Shown here: one piece after another, positions 24,750-33,061 of the stretch
How the letters are laid out: the number at the start of each line of letters is the position of its first letter
How positions within the stretch are numbered: the first letter of the stretch is position 1
NCBI GenBank assembly: GCA_963677785.2
Contig: CAXXDH010000003.1
Span: 4,195,067 to 4,259,066 of the forward strand
Length of the DNA stretch: 64,000 nt
Source of the DNA: G963665495 sp963677785
GTDB taxonomy: Bacteria > Desulfobacterota > Desulfovibrionia > Desulfovibrionales > Desulfovibrionaceae
Direction: 5' to 3'
Program-made: the position numbers and the translations under genes
The notes under the pieces: generated by a model
The model's input: the letters and a program-made list of their open reading frames with translations, nothing else
Database searches by the model: none
Told to the model about the DNA's origin: nothing

Positions 24750-25744
24750 GTCTTCAAGCCGGGTGCCGAGGTCCCGACAAGGACGATCTTGTCTTTGAAC
24801 GTATCGGGCGGAAGACGCCCCCCAAGCACATCCGCTGCGGAGTAATACGGGAAAAAATGGCGCATCCCGCGAAAGTTGATAAGCATTTGTCCGCGTTCAT
24901 CCAAAGGAATCCGGATGTCATCCAAAAAAAACGCGCTGACCCCTCCGGTACTGACTTCAAGCAGGCGCCTTTTCTGGCCATAGCCAGCCTCAAGGAGGCT
25001 GGAAAGCGCTAGATTCGGATAAAGCTTTCCTTTCCAGGAAATGATCAAAGGCGTACGACGGATAATACCGTCCTCGTCAGGCATGGAGTTGAAAAAACCC
25101 TCATACTTTGCCGCACGGTTGAGTACGGGTTCATTACAGACCACGGCAGGTGCCTTAAAAAGAAATTTTGTGGCTGGGGAAGCGCCGGCGGCGCGTTTTA
25201 CAGAGGCTTGCAGGGGGCTGAGGTCCAGACAAATATCCTTGCTTTTTTTTACGCTTTCAAAATCAAACTGATATCCCAGCACAAAAGGTCCGGCGGACAG
25301 CGTGGCAGCAAGAATGGCGTCGTTGTTGCGGATGTTTTCAGGGATACCGGAAAAATCCAGTTTGATATCGAAATCTTTGGCGTACTGTTTCTGAAGAATA
25401 TCCAGAGAGGTTCTGTCCGGTTCGGGAAAGACCACGTCAAGGCTGACGCTTTTGGCGCCTAGATTTTTGATGCTGTCCAGCAGTCTGGCGATAATGTTTC
25501 GCGGCCAGGGCCACTGTCCCAGTTCGTCAAGCGAGGCGTCGTCATAATCCACAATGACAATCCGGCCGGATGTCGGGTTGTCGGACTTGATGCGTACGAA
25601 CTGATCATACAATTTGTTATCCATAAACTGAAAAAAAGCCGGTTCAAAAATAAACAACAAGCACATGCACACCGTGATGGACAGCCCGGTGGCAATAAAT
25701 AACAACCGCCCTTTTTGGCTCAGAGTACGTATGCGCTGTAACAC
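24623..25744 (-). CDS. CHASE2 sensor part of the adenylate cyclase (5' half of a split gene)
   Basis: An N-terminal membrane helix (residues 15-35) and an extracytoplasmic CHASE2 domain (YDQFVRIKSDNPTSGRIVIVDYDDASLDELGQWPWPRNIIARLLD ... FKDKIVLVGTSAPGLK). After GLK the frame goes astray (TCARLLWTRFHQ...) while the correct continuation (RATPLDQISPGVEVHANVIDN) is in the next frame. CHASE2 normally senses an unknown periplasmic signal for the fused cyclase. As written the product is a membrane-tethered sensor without output. Confidence 0.85.
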   Translation of the reverse strand: MLQRIRTLSQKGRLLFIATGLSITVCMCLLFIFEPAFFQFMDNKLYDQFVRIKSDNPTSGRIVIVDYDDASLDELGQWPWPRNIIARLLDSIKNLGAKSVSLDVVFPEPDRTSLDILQKQYAKDFDIKLDFSGIPENIRNNDAILAATLSAGPFVLGYQFDFESVKKSKDICLDLSPLQASVKRAAGASPATKFLFKAPAVVCNEPVLNRAAKYEGFFNSMPDEDGIIRRTPLIISWKGKLYPNLALSSLLEAGYGQKRRLLEVSTGGVSAFFLDDIRIPLDERGQMLINFRGMRHFFPYYSAADVLGGRLPPDTFKDKIVLVGTSAPGLKTCARLLWTRFHQGWKYMPMSSTIFCAAIFFFARIGLSGPRPL

Positions 25745-25900
25745 GTGTTCTCCCCATATCTAAATACAATCTCAATCATCCTGGAGACTCCAAATAAATA
25801 CTTGGAGCTGCAAGGAATAGTGATCATGATTCGACTCTCCCCAATAAAACGTACCATTGGGATAGCAGAACCGTGTGGAAATGACAAAGAAAAATGGAAA

Positions 25901-27184
25901 TCAGTCTTTGCTTTTTGTGGATATGCCTTGCCGCTCAGGGAATCGGCGTTTTTCTTTGAAAGGCACAAGCAAAACAAAAACTGCCAAAAGAGCAAGACAA
26001 GGGTAAAAGGGGGAAAAAAATAAACGATGCGCAGAGGCCAGATACATCGGCGCGAACCAGAGTCCGCATCCGCAAAACAGAACGTAAATCAGGCACCACA
26101 AAGGCCGCAATAGAATAACGCACAGAGACGTGAGTATTCCGACCAAAATAATTACGGCTGGCTCCGCAGCATCCGTACGGTGCAGGAAGTCACCTTGCAA
26201 CAAATTGTCGGTCACGGTCGCCTGAATTTCCACCCCTGGTACGTTTGTTCCCAAAGGGGTCGTACGCAGATCCGCAAGGCCGGCGGCCGATGTTCCCACA
26301 AAAACAATTTTTTCGTTGAAAATATTCTGTTTGCTGGTATTGTTGAGAATATCCAAAGCTGAAAAATGAGGAAAGGTGTGCCCTGCCCCGCGGTAATTGA
26401 CGAGTAATTGCCCATAGGCGTCCAATGGAATCGCAGTGTTGTGCGTTTCTTGTTCGATTTCCAGCTGTTCGACGCCTTGTGAGGATAAATACAGCGAGAG
26501 AGGCGGATCCTGCAGGACAAGAAGTGCGGTTGCCAGCGCCAGGCTGGGATACAGCTTTCCTTGCCAGCCCATCAAAAGGGGGACCACACGAATAACGCCG
26601 TCACCGTCCGGAAGCACATTGAGAAAGCCTTCGGATCCGGCAGCGGCAGCCAGAGGGGGGAGCGCGCAGGTTATGGATTGAGCGGTCAAAAGATCCAGAG
26701 AGATCTTTTTGATTCCGGGAGGCGTAACCAGAGTCAGCGTCAAAGGAAGCAACAAGCAATCTGGGGGCTCGGAGCCGGTTGGCTTGGCTAGAAACTGATA
26801 CCCCAGAACTGCCTGTGTGTTCGCCAGGCTTTTTGCCAACAATACGTCATTGGCGGTGCCCATTCTGTCCGGCTCGGCAAAGAGCAAGTCCAGTACCACG
26901 CACCGGGGTTTTTGAGCTGCTATGGCATCAATCAAAGCTGCCATGGTGCGTCTGGGCCAGGGCCACTGCCCCAGGGCATTGAGCGAACGCTCGTCAATGT
27001 CCACAATGACAATATTGTTCGAACGGAGGCCTGGGGCAATGCCGCGCGACAACGCATCGTCAAAACCATGCTGGAAAGGCACCAGTACAGCTGGTTGATA
27101 GATATGCCCGATGAGTGCGAGAGCGGTTAGCAACAGGCCAGACAACAACAGGAGCGAACGATAAAGGCGCAAGGTAACTGGCAT
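25901..27184 (-). CDS. CHASE2 membrane protein lacking an output domain
   Basis: A 427-aa paralogue of the CHASE2-cyclase next door: N-terminal helix, CHASE2 domain (IVIVDIDERSLNALGQWPWPRRTMAALIDAI, FNEKIVFVGTSAAGLADLRTTPLGTNVPGVEIQATVTDNLL) and about three C-terminal membrane helices ending near residue 405, then FKEKRRFPERQGISTKSKD-stop. No cyclase, kinase or phosphatase domain follows. Either a natural CHASE2-only protein or one whose catalytic end was lost in a tandem duplication. 156 bp upstream of the cyclase gene, same strand. Confidence 0.8.
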   Translation of the reverse strand: MPVTLRLYRSLLLLSGLLLTALALIGHIYQPAVLVPFQHGFDDALSRGIAPGLRSNNIVIVDIDERSLNALGQWPWPRRTMAALIDAIAAQKPRCVVLDLLFAEPDRMGTANDVLLAKSLANTQAVLGYQFLAKPTGSEPPDCLLLPLTLTLVTPPGIKKISLDLLTAQSITCALPPLAAAAGSEGFLNVLPDGDGVIRVVPLLMGWQGKLYPSLALATALLVLQDPPLSLYLSSQGVEQLEIEQETHNTAIPLDAYGQLLVNYRGAGHTFPHFSALDILNNTSKQNIFNEKIVFVGTSAAGLADLRTTPLGTNVPGVEIQATVTDNLLQGDFLHRTDAAEPAVIILVGILTSLCVILLRPLWCLIYVLFCGCGLWFAPMYLASAHRLFFSPFYPCLALLAVFVLLVPFKEKRRFPERQGISTKSKD

Positions 27185-27352
27185 GGATTTTCGTGTCAGG
27201 TAAAAAGATTGTTAAGCGTGTTACTTTTTGAGCGATAGTTTTACTCTGTAGGCTTTATTTTACCATAGATGACCAGAGGTTACAAAGGAGAAATTGGAGT
27301 TGGAATAATCGGCCCGCATTTTGCTATGTGTAAGGTAAAGGAGGATGTTGTC

Positions 27353-27688
27353 ATGCATATATATACCAACGAGCAATACACGCTGCAAAAACACCTTGAG
27401 ACAAAAGGTGGTATTTGGCATCCCATTGATCCGGAAGACGTTTCTATCTCTCGACCAGCATTGAGGGCCGTACAGAAGGCAGCGCATGGCATCCTTTCCA
27501 GGATTATTCCCGAACCTCAACAACAAGCGGTCAGTACGGCCGAATCCGTTGTTCTCCTGGGAAAACATCTGTTCTGGGAAGAAGATAGCGGCATGCTCTA
27601 CCTCTGTTCCGTGTTTGGGGATAGGAAAATTTGTCTTAATGTCCCTGCCGGACAATGGAAAGTCAGAGAGCCTGCGACTATTCAATAA
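27353..27688 (+). CDS. Hypothetical small protein
   Basis: Start chosen at the ATG at 27353 because AAAGGAGG lies 8 bases upstream; an ATG at 27269 has no such site. About 111 aa: MHIYTNEQYTLQKHLETKGGIWHPIDPEDVSISRPALRAVQKAAHGIL... No signal peptide, membrane helix or known motif. Cytoplasmic by prediction. Not recognised. Confidence 0.6.
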   Translation: MHIYTNEQYTLQKHLETKGGIWHPIDPEDVSISRPALRAVQKAAHGILSRIIPEPQQQAVSTAESVVLLGKHLFWEEDSGMLYLCSVFGDRKICLNVPAGQWKVREPATIQ

Positions 27689-27728
27689 AAAGTACGATAT
27701 GTAGCAATATCGTTGCTTCTTCGCATAG

Positions 27729-27788
27729 TAAACCCGGTTTTTATGTAGTGGCTTGAACAATCAAGTACGCTGGAAAAAACCGGGTTTT
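27729..27788. terminator. Bidirectional hairpin terminator
   Basis: AAACCCGGTTTTT and AAAAACCGGGTTTTT around a 30-base loop, after the hypothetical gene. Confidence 0.6.
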
Positions 27789-27863
27789 TGCAATTGTAAA
27801 GCCTTTCACAGTACGCCAAATCCTGGTAGAGAATTCTCCAGCACGTTTGCGCCTGGAGAAATA

Positions 27864-28742
27864 ATGTATCTTGCTGTTATAATACTTTTTTTTCTGTATA
27901 TTCTGTCTTCTGCCGGTTTTGCCTGCCTGACCTGTTTCCTGTTTGTTTACGAAGATACGAATACGCGCGGAGAACAAGGTTTTTATGACAAACATGGAGC
28001 AGGTCCGTGGCGTGTATTTGCTCGGATACTCCCAAAAGCCATGTTGAGCCAGCTCATCATTTTTCCAACCTATTGGATCGGCTTCCTGCCGTGGATGCGC
28101 CATCCCGTACGCCCTGCAGATGATAATACAGCTTCCCGTACTCCGGTTTTGCTTATTCATGGGCTTTTTCATACGCCATCTGCCTGGCTTCTGCTGATTA
28201 TGAAATTACGCCAGGCTTCATGGAACACTCTTTATACTTTCAAATATTCAAGTTGGCATACCGGGATAAGCGAGCTGCGCGAACAACTTATTTTGGAAAT
28301 CCGCAGAATTGCCACCGAATCCGGTAATAAAAAAATAATCCTGATCGGGCATAGCCTGGGCGGATTGTTGGCGCGTACGGTGGCGGCCGATCCGCGCTGC
28401 CGCGAACATCTAGCTGCCGTGGTCACACTGGGCGCACCACACCACGGGAGCAAGCTTGCTGCAGTCGGTATCGGCAACCTGGCCCGTTCGCTTCATGTCG
28501 CGAGTAATGACATGCGCGAAATACCAGACTTTGACGGACCACCGGTAATGCCCTGTTTGAGCTTGTTTTCACCTGTGGATAACATGGTACTGCCCCATGC
28601 GAGCCTTCGTTTGAATCTGCCCGGTTGGCAGGAGGAAGAGACAGCTCCGGTTTCCCATGTTTTTATGCTGTATGCTCCGGATGTTCACAAACGTGTGCTC
28701 ACTTTTCTGGAACATGTTCATAATTCCAGTACAATTTTGTAG
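27864..28742 (+). CDS. Alpha/beta hydrolase, lipase-like, membrane-anchored
   Basis: Start chosen at ATG 27864 (GGAG 5 bases upstream; MYLAVIILFFLYILSSAGFACL forms an N-terminal membrane helix); an upstream ATG at 27753 would put an unlikely polar leader before the helix. About 292 aa. Lipase core: PVLLIHGLFHTPSAWLLL (oxyanion region), nucleophile elbow IGHSLGGLLART near residue 175, then TLGAPHHGSKLA as in triacylglycerol lipases and cutinase-like esterases, FSPVDNMVLP (Asp) and SHVFML (His). Probably acts on lipids or esters at the inner membrane. Confidence 0.8.
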   Translation: MYLAVIILFFLYILSSAGFACLTCFLFVYEDTNTRGEQGFYDKHGAGPWRVFARILPKAMLSQLIIFPTYWIGFLPWMRHPVRPADDNTASRTPVLLIHGLFHTPSAWLLLIMKLRQASWNTLYTFKYSSWHTGISELREQLILEIRRIATESGNKKIILIGHSLGGLLARTVAADPRCREHLAAVVTLGAPHHGSKLAAVGIGNLARSLHVASNDMREIPDFDGPPVMPCLSLFSPVDNMVLPHASLRLNLPGWQEEETAPVSHVFMLYAPDVHKRVLTFLEHVHNSSTIL

Positions 28743-28825
28743 ATTGTTACCCCTTACTCTTCTTTTTTTGTGAAAAGCAATTTTTTTTTGCCCGACACAT
28801 TTTTTTCAACAGAAAAGGATTTATC

Positions 28826-29497
28826 GTGAACGAACTGCTTTGGTTGAGTTTTATTCTCATTGATCTGTCTCTCGCATTGGCAATTTTCCGATTTTTCGGG
28901 AGATGCGGATTGTTTGCTCTGATTGTCTTCAATCTGCTGCTTTGTAATATTCAGGTGCTGAAAACCGTCGAACTATTCGGTCTGACAACCACCCTGGGAA
29001 ACGTATTGTACGCGAGCGTATTTTTCGCTACGGATCTTTTGAGCGAATTTTATGGCAAAAAGGAGGCAAAAAAGGGAGTATACCTCGGATTCATTTCCCT
29101 GCTTATGGCCACCCTCTACATGCAGCTGGCCCTTCATTTTATTCCGGCACCCGATGATTTTGCCCAACCCCACCTGCTCGCCATATTCAATTTTTTTCCC
29201 CGAATTGTATTAGCCAGCCTGGCTGCCTATTTCGTCTCCCAAATGCATGATGTCTGGGCCTACCATTACTGGCTTACGCGCACCAACGGACGGCATCTCT
29301 GGCTGCGCAACAATGCCAGCACCTTTGCCAGCCAGCTGTTGGATTCGGTGATTTTTTGCGCCATAGCCTTTATCGGAGTTTTCCCCTGGGATGTTTGGTG
29401 GGAAGTACTGCTGAGCACCTACCTTTTGAAGCTGTTCGTAGCTCTACTGGATACGCCCTTCATTTACCTGGCCAGCCGTTTTCACGGCAAAGAATAA
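28826..29497 (+). CDS. yhhQ: Queuosine precursor transporter (YhhQ family)
   Basis: A 223-aa inner-membrane protein with about six helices and the family signatures VLYASVFFATDLLSEFYGKKEAKKGVYLGF, DVWAYHYWLTRTNGRHLWLRNNASTFASQLLDSVIFCAIAFIG and a final helix with LLDTPFIYLASR. Members import queuine or preQ precursors for tRNA modification. AAGGA 9 bases before the ATG... here read as GTG at 28826. No preQ1 riboswitch recognisable in the short leader. Followed by IS remnants. Confidence 0.88.
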   Translation: MNELLWLSFILIDLSLALAIFRFFGRCGLFALIVFNLLLCNIQVLKTVELFGLTTTLGNVLYASVFFATDLLSEFYGKKEAKKGVYLGFISLLMATLYMQLALHFIPAPDDFAQPHLLAIFNFFPRIVLASLAAYFVSQMHDVWAYHYWLTRTNGRHLWLRNNASTFASQLLDSVIFCAIAFIGVFPWDVWWEVLLSTYLLKLFVALLDTPFIYLASRFHGKE

Positions 29498-29721
29498 CCT
29501 CGTCGCCTCCCGTCTTTAGCGTCCGGTAGATAGCAGGTCGATCTCGAATCAGGGGAAACGCATCTTAGAATTGATTCTAACAGCCTGTCGAACTTGACCC
29601 GGCTCCAGCAATAAGAAGATATCTGCTGGAGCCGGGCTTTACCGTCGAGCAAGGCTGAAATCTTTGCCTTTATGCCTTCAATATAGTCAATTGGGCCTTT
29701 TTTGGCGCTTCAGCCCCATTT

Positions 29722-30620
29722 TTAGGCGCATTTCAACGCAAAAACTCTCTTCACGTTATACGCCAAGCACACCAACTCCCACTCCGTGGTAACTTTTTTG
29801 AGCCCACGTAGGAGAAACTGGCGAAATCCAAGCGCTTGCTTGATGATGCCAAATACGGGCTCAACTGTTTGTTTTCTCAGAGCATACAGGTACTTGCCTT
29901 CCTCGTTGTCAAGCTTCTCACGCATCGCCTTATGATACGGATCGTTAATCGGCTTTTCTTTGGGAGGACGGAAATCATACTCTCGCGATTCTTGCCGTCT
30001 TGGGGCGACAAACGGCTCTACGCATAATTCTTCAATTTTTTCACAAGCATCCCGATTGATATACCCTGCATCAGCCAACACCGCCGAGGGCTGTCCAACA
30101 TTGTCGATCACTCCAATGACCGCAGCCAAAAGCTCGTCGCTGTCCACTGCGCAATTTGTCACATGATTGTACAATATGAACTGCGAGCCATCAGCATCAA
30201 CCGTAGCCTGAGCTCTGTAAGATTGCGTGTATTCGCTACGGTTGCTTTTGCGCATGATTCGCGAATCTTCATCAGTCAGGTTTACCTGCTCGGACTCCTT
30301 GGGAGTGCTTTTAGGCGGTTTGGGCTTGGGGCCTCGCTTCTTCGGCCCTTTCTCGCGATCCGAGCACTTACGCTCATACTCCGCCTGCTCGGCCTCAGCG
30401 CGCTTACGCGCCCGCTCCTCAAGTTTATTCTTGGCCTGTCGCATTTTTTGTTGCAGCTTTTCACGACGGGCAATTTCTTCAGGAATCCTTTGTCCATCCT
30501 CAGTGGATGCGTTGTCGGCGCGCTCAGCTTTACGCATCAGTTCGGCAATGTCGTCCGTCAACTTTTGCTCAAGTCCGCAGGCCCGGTCATATCGGATGCC
30601 TTTATATTTTGAAGCGTTGC
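29722..30620 (-). pseudogene. IS1182-type transposase, C-terminal part (frame 2)
   Basis: From SKYKGIRYDRACGLEQKL through a Lys/Arg/Glu-rich insertion (KKRGPKPKPPKS) to the DDE core (YTQSYRAQATVDADGSQFI, LADAGYINRDACEKIEEL, KQTVEPVFGIIKQALGFRQF) and KCA-stop. The open frame extends further upstream to 30750 but that part is a shadow of the first frame. The frame change lies near 30600. Confidence 0.75.
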
Positions 30621-31055
30621 GTTGGCCTTGATGTGCGTCCCGTCGACACTGATGTTGCCAACTTTGAGCAGCTTCAACTCGCTGGCGAGTTTGAGTACTT
30701 CCAAAAAGGTCGCACTGAACGCTTCGGAATTCTTCCGCCGAAATGAGCAAATCGTGTCATGGTCAGGATGCGTGTTGCCGGTTAGGTACCGAACCGCGAC
30801 GTCACGATACGTTGCGCGCTCAATGCGTCTCGAAGAAAAGACGCCGTTTGCATAACAGTATATCAACAATGCCAGCAGCATACGAGGAGAATACTGCTTG
30901 GAACCGGTTCCCCGGTGATTGACCTTAAACGTGGCAGTAGACACGAGGTTCACCGCTTCAAGGACAAAATGCACCATGTCGTCATCTGGAACCCAGTCAC
31001 GCATGTCGGGGGAAAGCAACAAGGGCCGATCTCTGAAGACGTCTTTGAAGTTCAC
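30558..31055 (-). pseudogene. IS1182-type transposase, N-terminal part (frame 1)
   Basis: MNFKDVFRDRPLLLSPDMRDWVPDDDMVHFVLEAV... with GTGSKQYSPRMLLALLIYCYANGVFSSRRIERATYRDVAVRYL, HPDHDTICSFRR and SVDGTHIKANA (first Asp), the DUF772-type N-terminus of IS1182 transposases. The frame ends in an unrelated tail after ANAT; the true continuation is in the next frame. Confidence 0.78.
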
Positions 31056-31304
31056 GCTTATAAAAATACTATTAACACAATGATTTTGTTTAATAAAATA
31101 CTTATTTGGTGTTTAAGTCCGACAGGCTGCTAAGGGGATGAGTTTTAAAAAAGCAAAATTGGCTTCCTCTTGGGACATAGACTTCGCATTCAAGACCGTA
31201 TTCGGCAATTAAGATGCGGTCGCCCTGTTTCCACAAGCTCTTATCTTGACAAAACGTCCTGTTCCAGTTCACATTTTCCTCATTGCAATCTGTTGTGAGG
31301 AACC

Positions 31305-32204
31305 ATGGAAAGAGCAAACAACTCCAGCCAGTTAATTGTAGCGGGAATCGGTGAAGTTCTTTGGGATATTCTGGAGACATCCGAAGAACTCGGTGGAGCA
31401 CCTGTAAATTTCGCCTACCACATCACCATGCTGGGAGGATACGGTCTTCCTGTTTCTTCCATCGGTTCCGACGAGCGAGGGCAACGAACGCTACACGCAC
31501 TTGAGCAACGGAAACTCCCAATAACCGCCATCAGTGAAGATCCTGACCATCCGACGGGGGTTGTCCTGGCAAAATTGGACGCCAATGGCGTTGCAACGTA
31601 TGAGTTCCCCGACGCCGTCGCCTGGGATTACCTCCGGCTCACTCCGGCCGCTCTGGAGACAGCCTCATCTCTACGAGCAGTCTGCTTCGGCAGTCTGGCG
31701 CAGCGTTCGCCGGAAACCCGTAAGGCGATCCAACACTTCCTGGAACTGACACCTTCCAACGGCTTGCGTATCTTCGATCTCAACCTGAGGCAAGACTTTT
31801 ATACTCCGCCAATACTGGAATCATCACTCCGCCAGTCCGATGTTTTGAAACTCAACGATGACGAATTGTATATCCTCGCCCGGCTCTTGGACTTGCATGG
31901 CAACGACTGCGAACAACTGGCTACTTTGTTGTCCCGGTATACGCTCAAGCTTGTCGCACTCACACGCGGTCGCCACGGCAGCCTGATCATCACCCCGGAC
32001 GCCCTGGTAGAACATCCGGGCATTCCGAGCCGGGTGGCGGACACCATTGGAGCTGGAGACGCCTTTACCGCGGCCATCACCCTGGGGATGTTGTTGCAGC
32101 ACAGTCCGGAGGCCATAAGTGAACATGCCAACAAACTGGCCGCTTACGTCTGCTCCCAGTCCGGCGCCATGCCTCCCATACCTGAAAAGTTCAAATTAAC
32201 CTAG
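31305..32204 (+). CDS. PfkB-family sugar kinase, 3' end at an IS insertion
   Basis: A 299-aa ribokinase/PfkB-type kinase: GEVLWDIL, the substrate motif GGAPVNFAYHITMLGGYGLPVSSIGSDERG near residue 30, FDLNLRQDFY, and the signature DTIGAGDAFTAAITLGML near 245 with the catalytic Asp. Resembles fructokinases; substrate not certain. GAGGA precedes the ATG. The stop TAG (32202-32204) is part of the CTAG at which IS427 copy 2 inserted, so the last codon or codons may not be native. Upstream lies an ISAs1 end; no operon partners remain. Confidence 0.88.
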   Translation: MERANNSSQLIVAGIGEVLWDILETSEELGGAPVNFAYHITMLGGYGLPVSSIGSDERGQRTLHALEQRKLPITAISEDPDHPTGVVLAKLDANGVATYEFPDAVAWDYLRLTPAALETASSLRAVCFGSLAQRSPETRKAIQHFLELTPSNGLRIFDLNLRQDFYTPPILESSLRQSDVLKLNDDELYILARLLDLHGNDCEQLATLLSRYTLKLVALTRGRHGSLIITPDALVEHPGIPSRVADTIGAGDAFTAAITLGMLLQHSPEAISEHANKLAAYVCSQSGAMPPIPEKFKLT

Positions 32205-32281
32205 GTGGTGTAGTCACGAGATTGTCTAGAGTTTGATTTTCTGGCATACTTCGCTTGGCAAACAAAACAAGCGAGGTCGCC

Positions 32282-32758
32282 ATGTCAAACCCGGTCCACA
32301 GACGACACGACATTTCTGATGAAGTTTGGGAGAAATTGGAGCCCCATCTACCTGGAAGAAAAGGAACTTGGGGCGGTATAGCGGAAGACAATCGGCAATT
32401 TATCAATGCAGTGTTTTGGATCATGCGCACAGGAGCACCTTGGCGAGATCTCCCCCCGGACTATGGAGGTTGGAGCAACACTCATCGACGGTTTAGTCGC
32501 TGGCGAGATAAAGGTGTCTGGGAAAAGTTGCTGGAAATATTGATAGACGAGCCAGATTATGAGTGGCTTATGATTGATGCAAGCCACTGCAAGGTTCATC
32601 CACATGCAGCAGGGGCCAAAGGTGGTAACCAAGACATGAGCCGCACAAAAGGGGGCTCAACACAAAATTGCATTTGGCCGTGGACGCGCATGGTATGCCG
32701 GTCCGGGCTATTATTACACAAGGTACAACAGCAGATTGTAAAAAAGCGATTGAGCTGA
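32282..32758 (+). CDS. IS427-type transposase, first reading frame (copy 2)
   Basis: Same protein as in copy 1 (MSNPVHRRHDISDEVWEKL...), start ATG 32282 after GCGAGG. The catalytic domain continues in the -1 frame from about 32655. Confidence 0.85.
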   Translation: MSNPVHRRHDISDEVWEKLEPHLPGRKGTWGGIAEDNRQFINAVFWIMRTGAPWRDLPPDYGGWSNTHRRFSRWRDKGVWEKLLEILIDEPDYEWLMIDASHCKVHPHAAGAKGGNQDMSRTKGGSTQNCIWPWTRMVCRSGLLLHKVQQQIVKKRLS

Positions 32759-33048
32759 TTGAAGACTTTGACGCACAATATCTTCTGGCTGACCGAGCAT
32801 ATGATACGGACGCCATTATTGCACAGTCCCGAAAGCAGGGAATGGAACCAGTCATTCCCTCGAAGAAAAACAGAAAAGAACCACGAGAATATGACAAATA
32901 TTTATATAAACTCAGACACTTGGTGGAATATGCGTTTCTCCACCTCAAACGTTGGCGGGGTATAGCAACACGATATGCCAAGAATACTGCTTCATTTCTT
33001 GCTGCAGTCCACATTCGGTGTATCGCGTTATGGGCTAAAATCTCGTGA
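32668..33048 (+). CDS. IS427-type transposase, second reading frame (copy 2)
   Basis: Second half of the DDE domain (LLADRAYDTDAIIAQ; LKRWRGIATRYAKN). One difference from copy 1: the Glu-region asparagine (VENAF) is tyrosine here (VEYAF). Confidence 0.8.
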   Translation: MHLAVDAHGMPVRAIITQGTTADCKKAIELIEDFDAQYLLADRAYDTDAIIAQSRKQGMEPVIPSKKNRKEPREYDKYLYKLRHLVEYAFLHLKRWRGIATRYAKNTASFLAAVHIRCIALWAKIS

Positions 33049-33061
33049 CTACACTATCTAA

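Larger units (their letters stand above)
29581..31129 (-). mobile_element. IS1182-type element, full length, transposase frameshifted
   Basis: Inverted ends CAGCCTGTCG(A/G)ACTT. CTAA at 29577-29580 and 31130-31133. Near the 3' end a GGCTCCAGCA/TGCTGGAGCC hairpin lies at about 29600-29636. Confidence 0.8.
29550..31227. mobile_element. ISAs1 element reduced to its two ends around an IS1182 copy
   Basis: 29550-29580 is the 5' end of ISAs1 (CAGGGGAAACGCATC...), and 31130-31227 its 3' end including the transposase tail (SFKKAKLASSWDIDFAFKTVFGN-stop) and terminal CGCCCTG. Everything between is replaced by IS1182, flanked by CTAA on both sides. Confidence 0.75.
32205..33057 (+). mobile_element. IS5-family (IS427-type) element, copy 2
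   Basis: 853 bp, same ends as copy 1. Left flank CTAG, right flank CTAA, the latter shared with the next IS5-type element. Confidence 0.9.

Noticed and set aside
28743..28825. preQ1 riboswitch before the queuosine precursor transporter
   Set aside because: The leader is about 80 bases of T-rich sequence without the preQ1 stem-loop and A-rich tail.
30558..30750. N-terminal extension of the second IS1182 frame (MLISAEEFRSVQCDLF...)
   Set aside because: Out-of-frame translation of the first part of the transposase; true coding is in the 30558-31055 frame.
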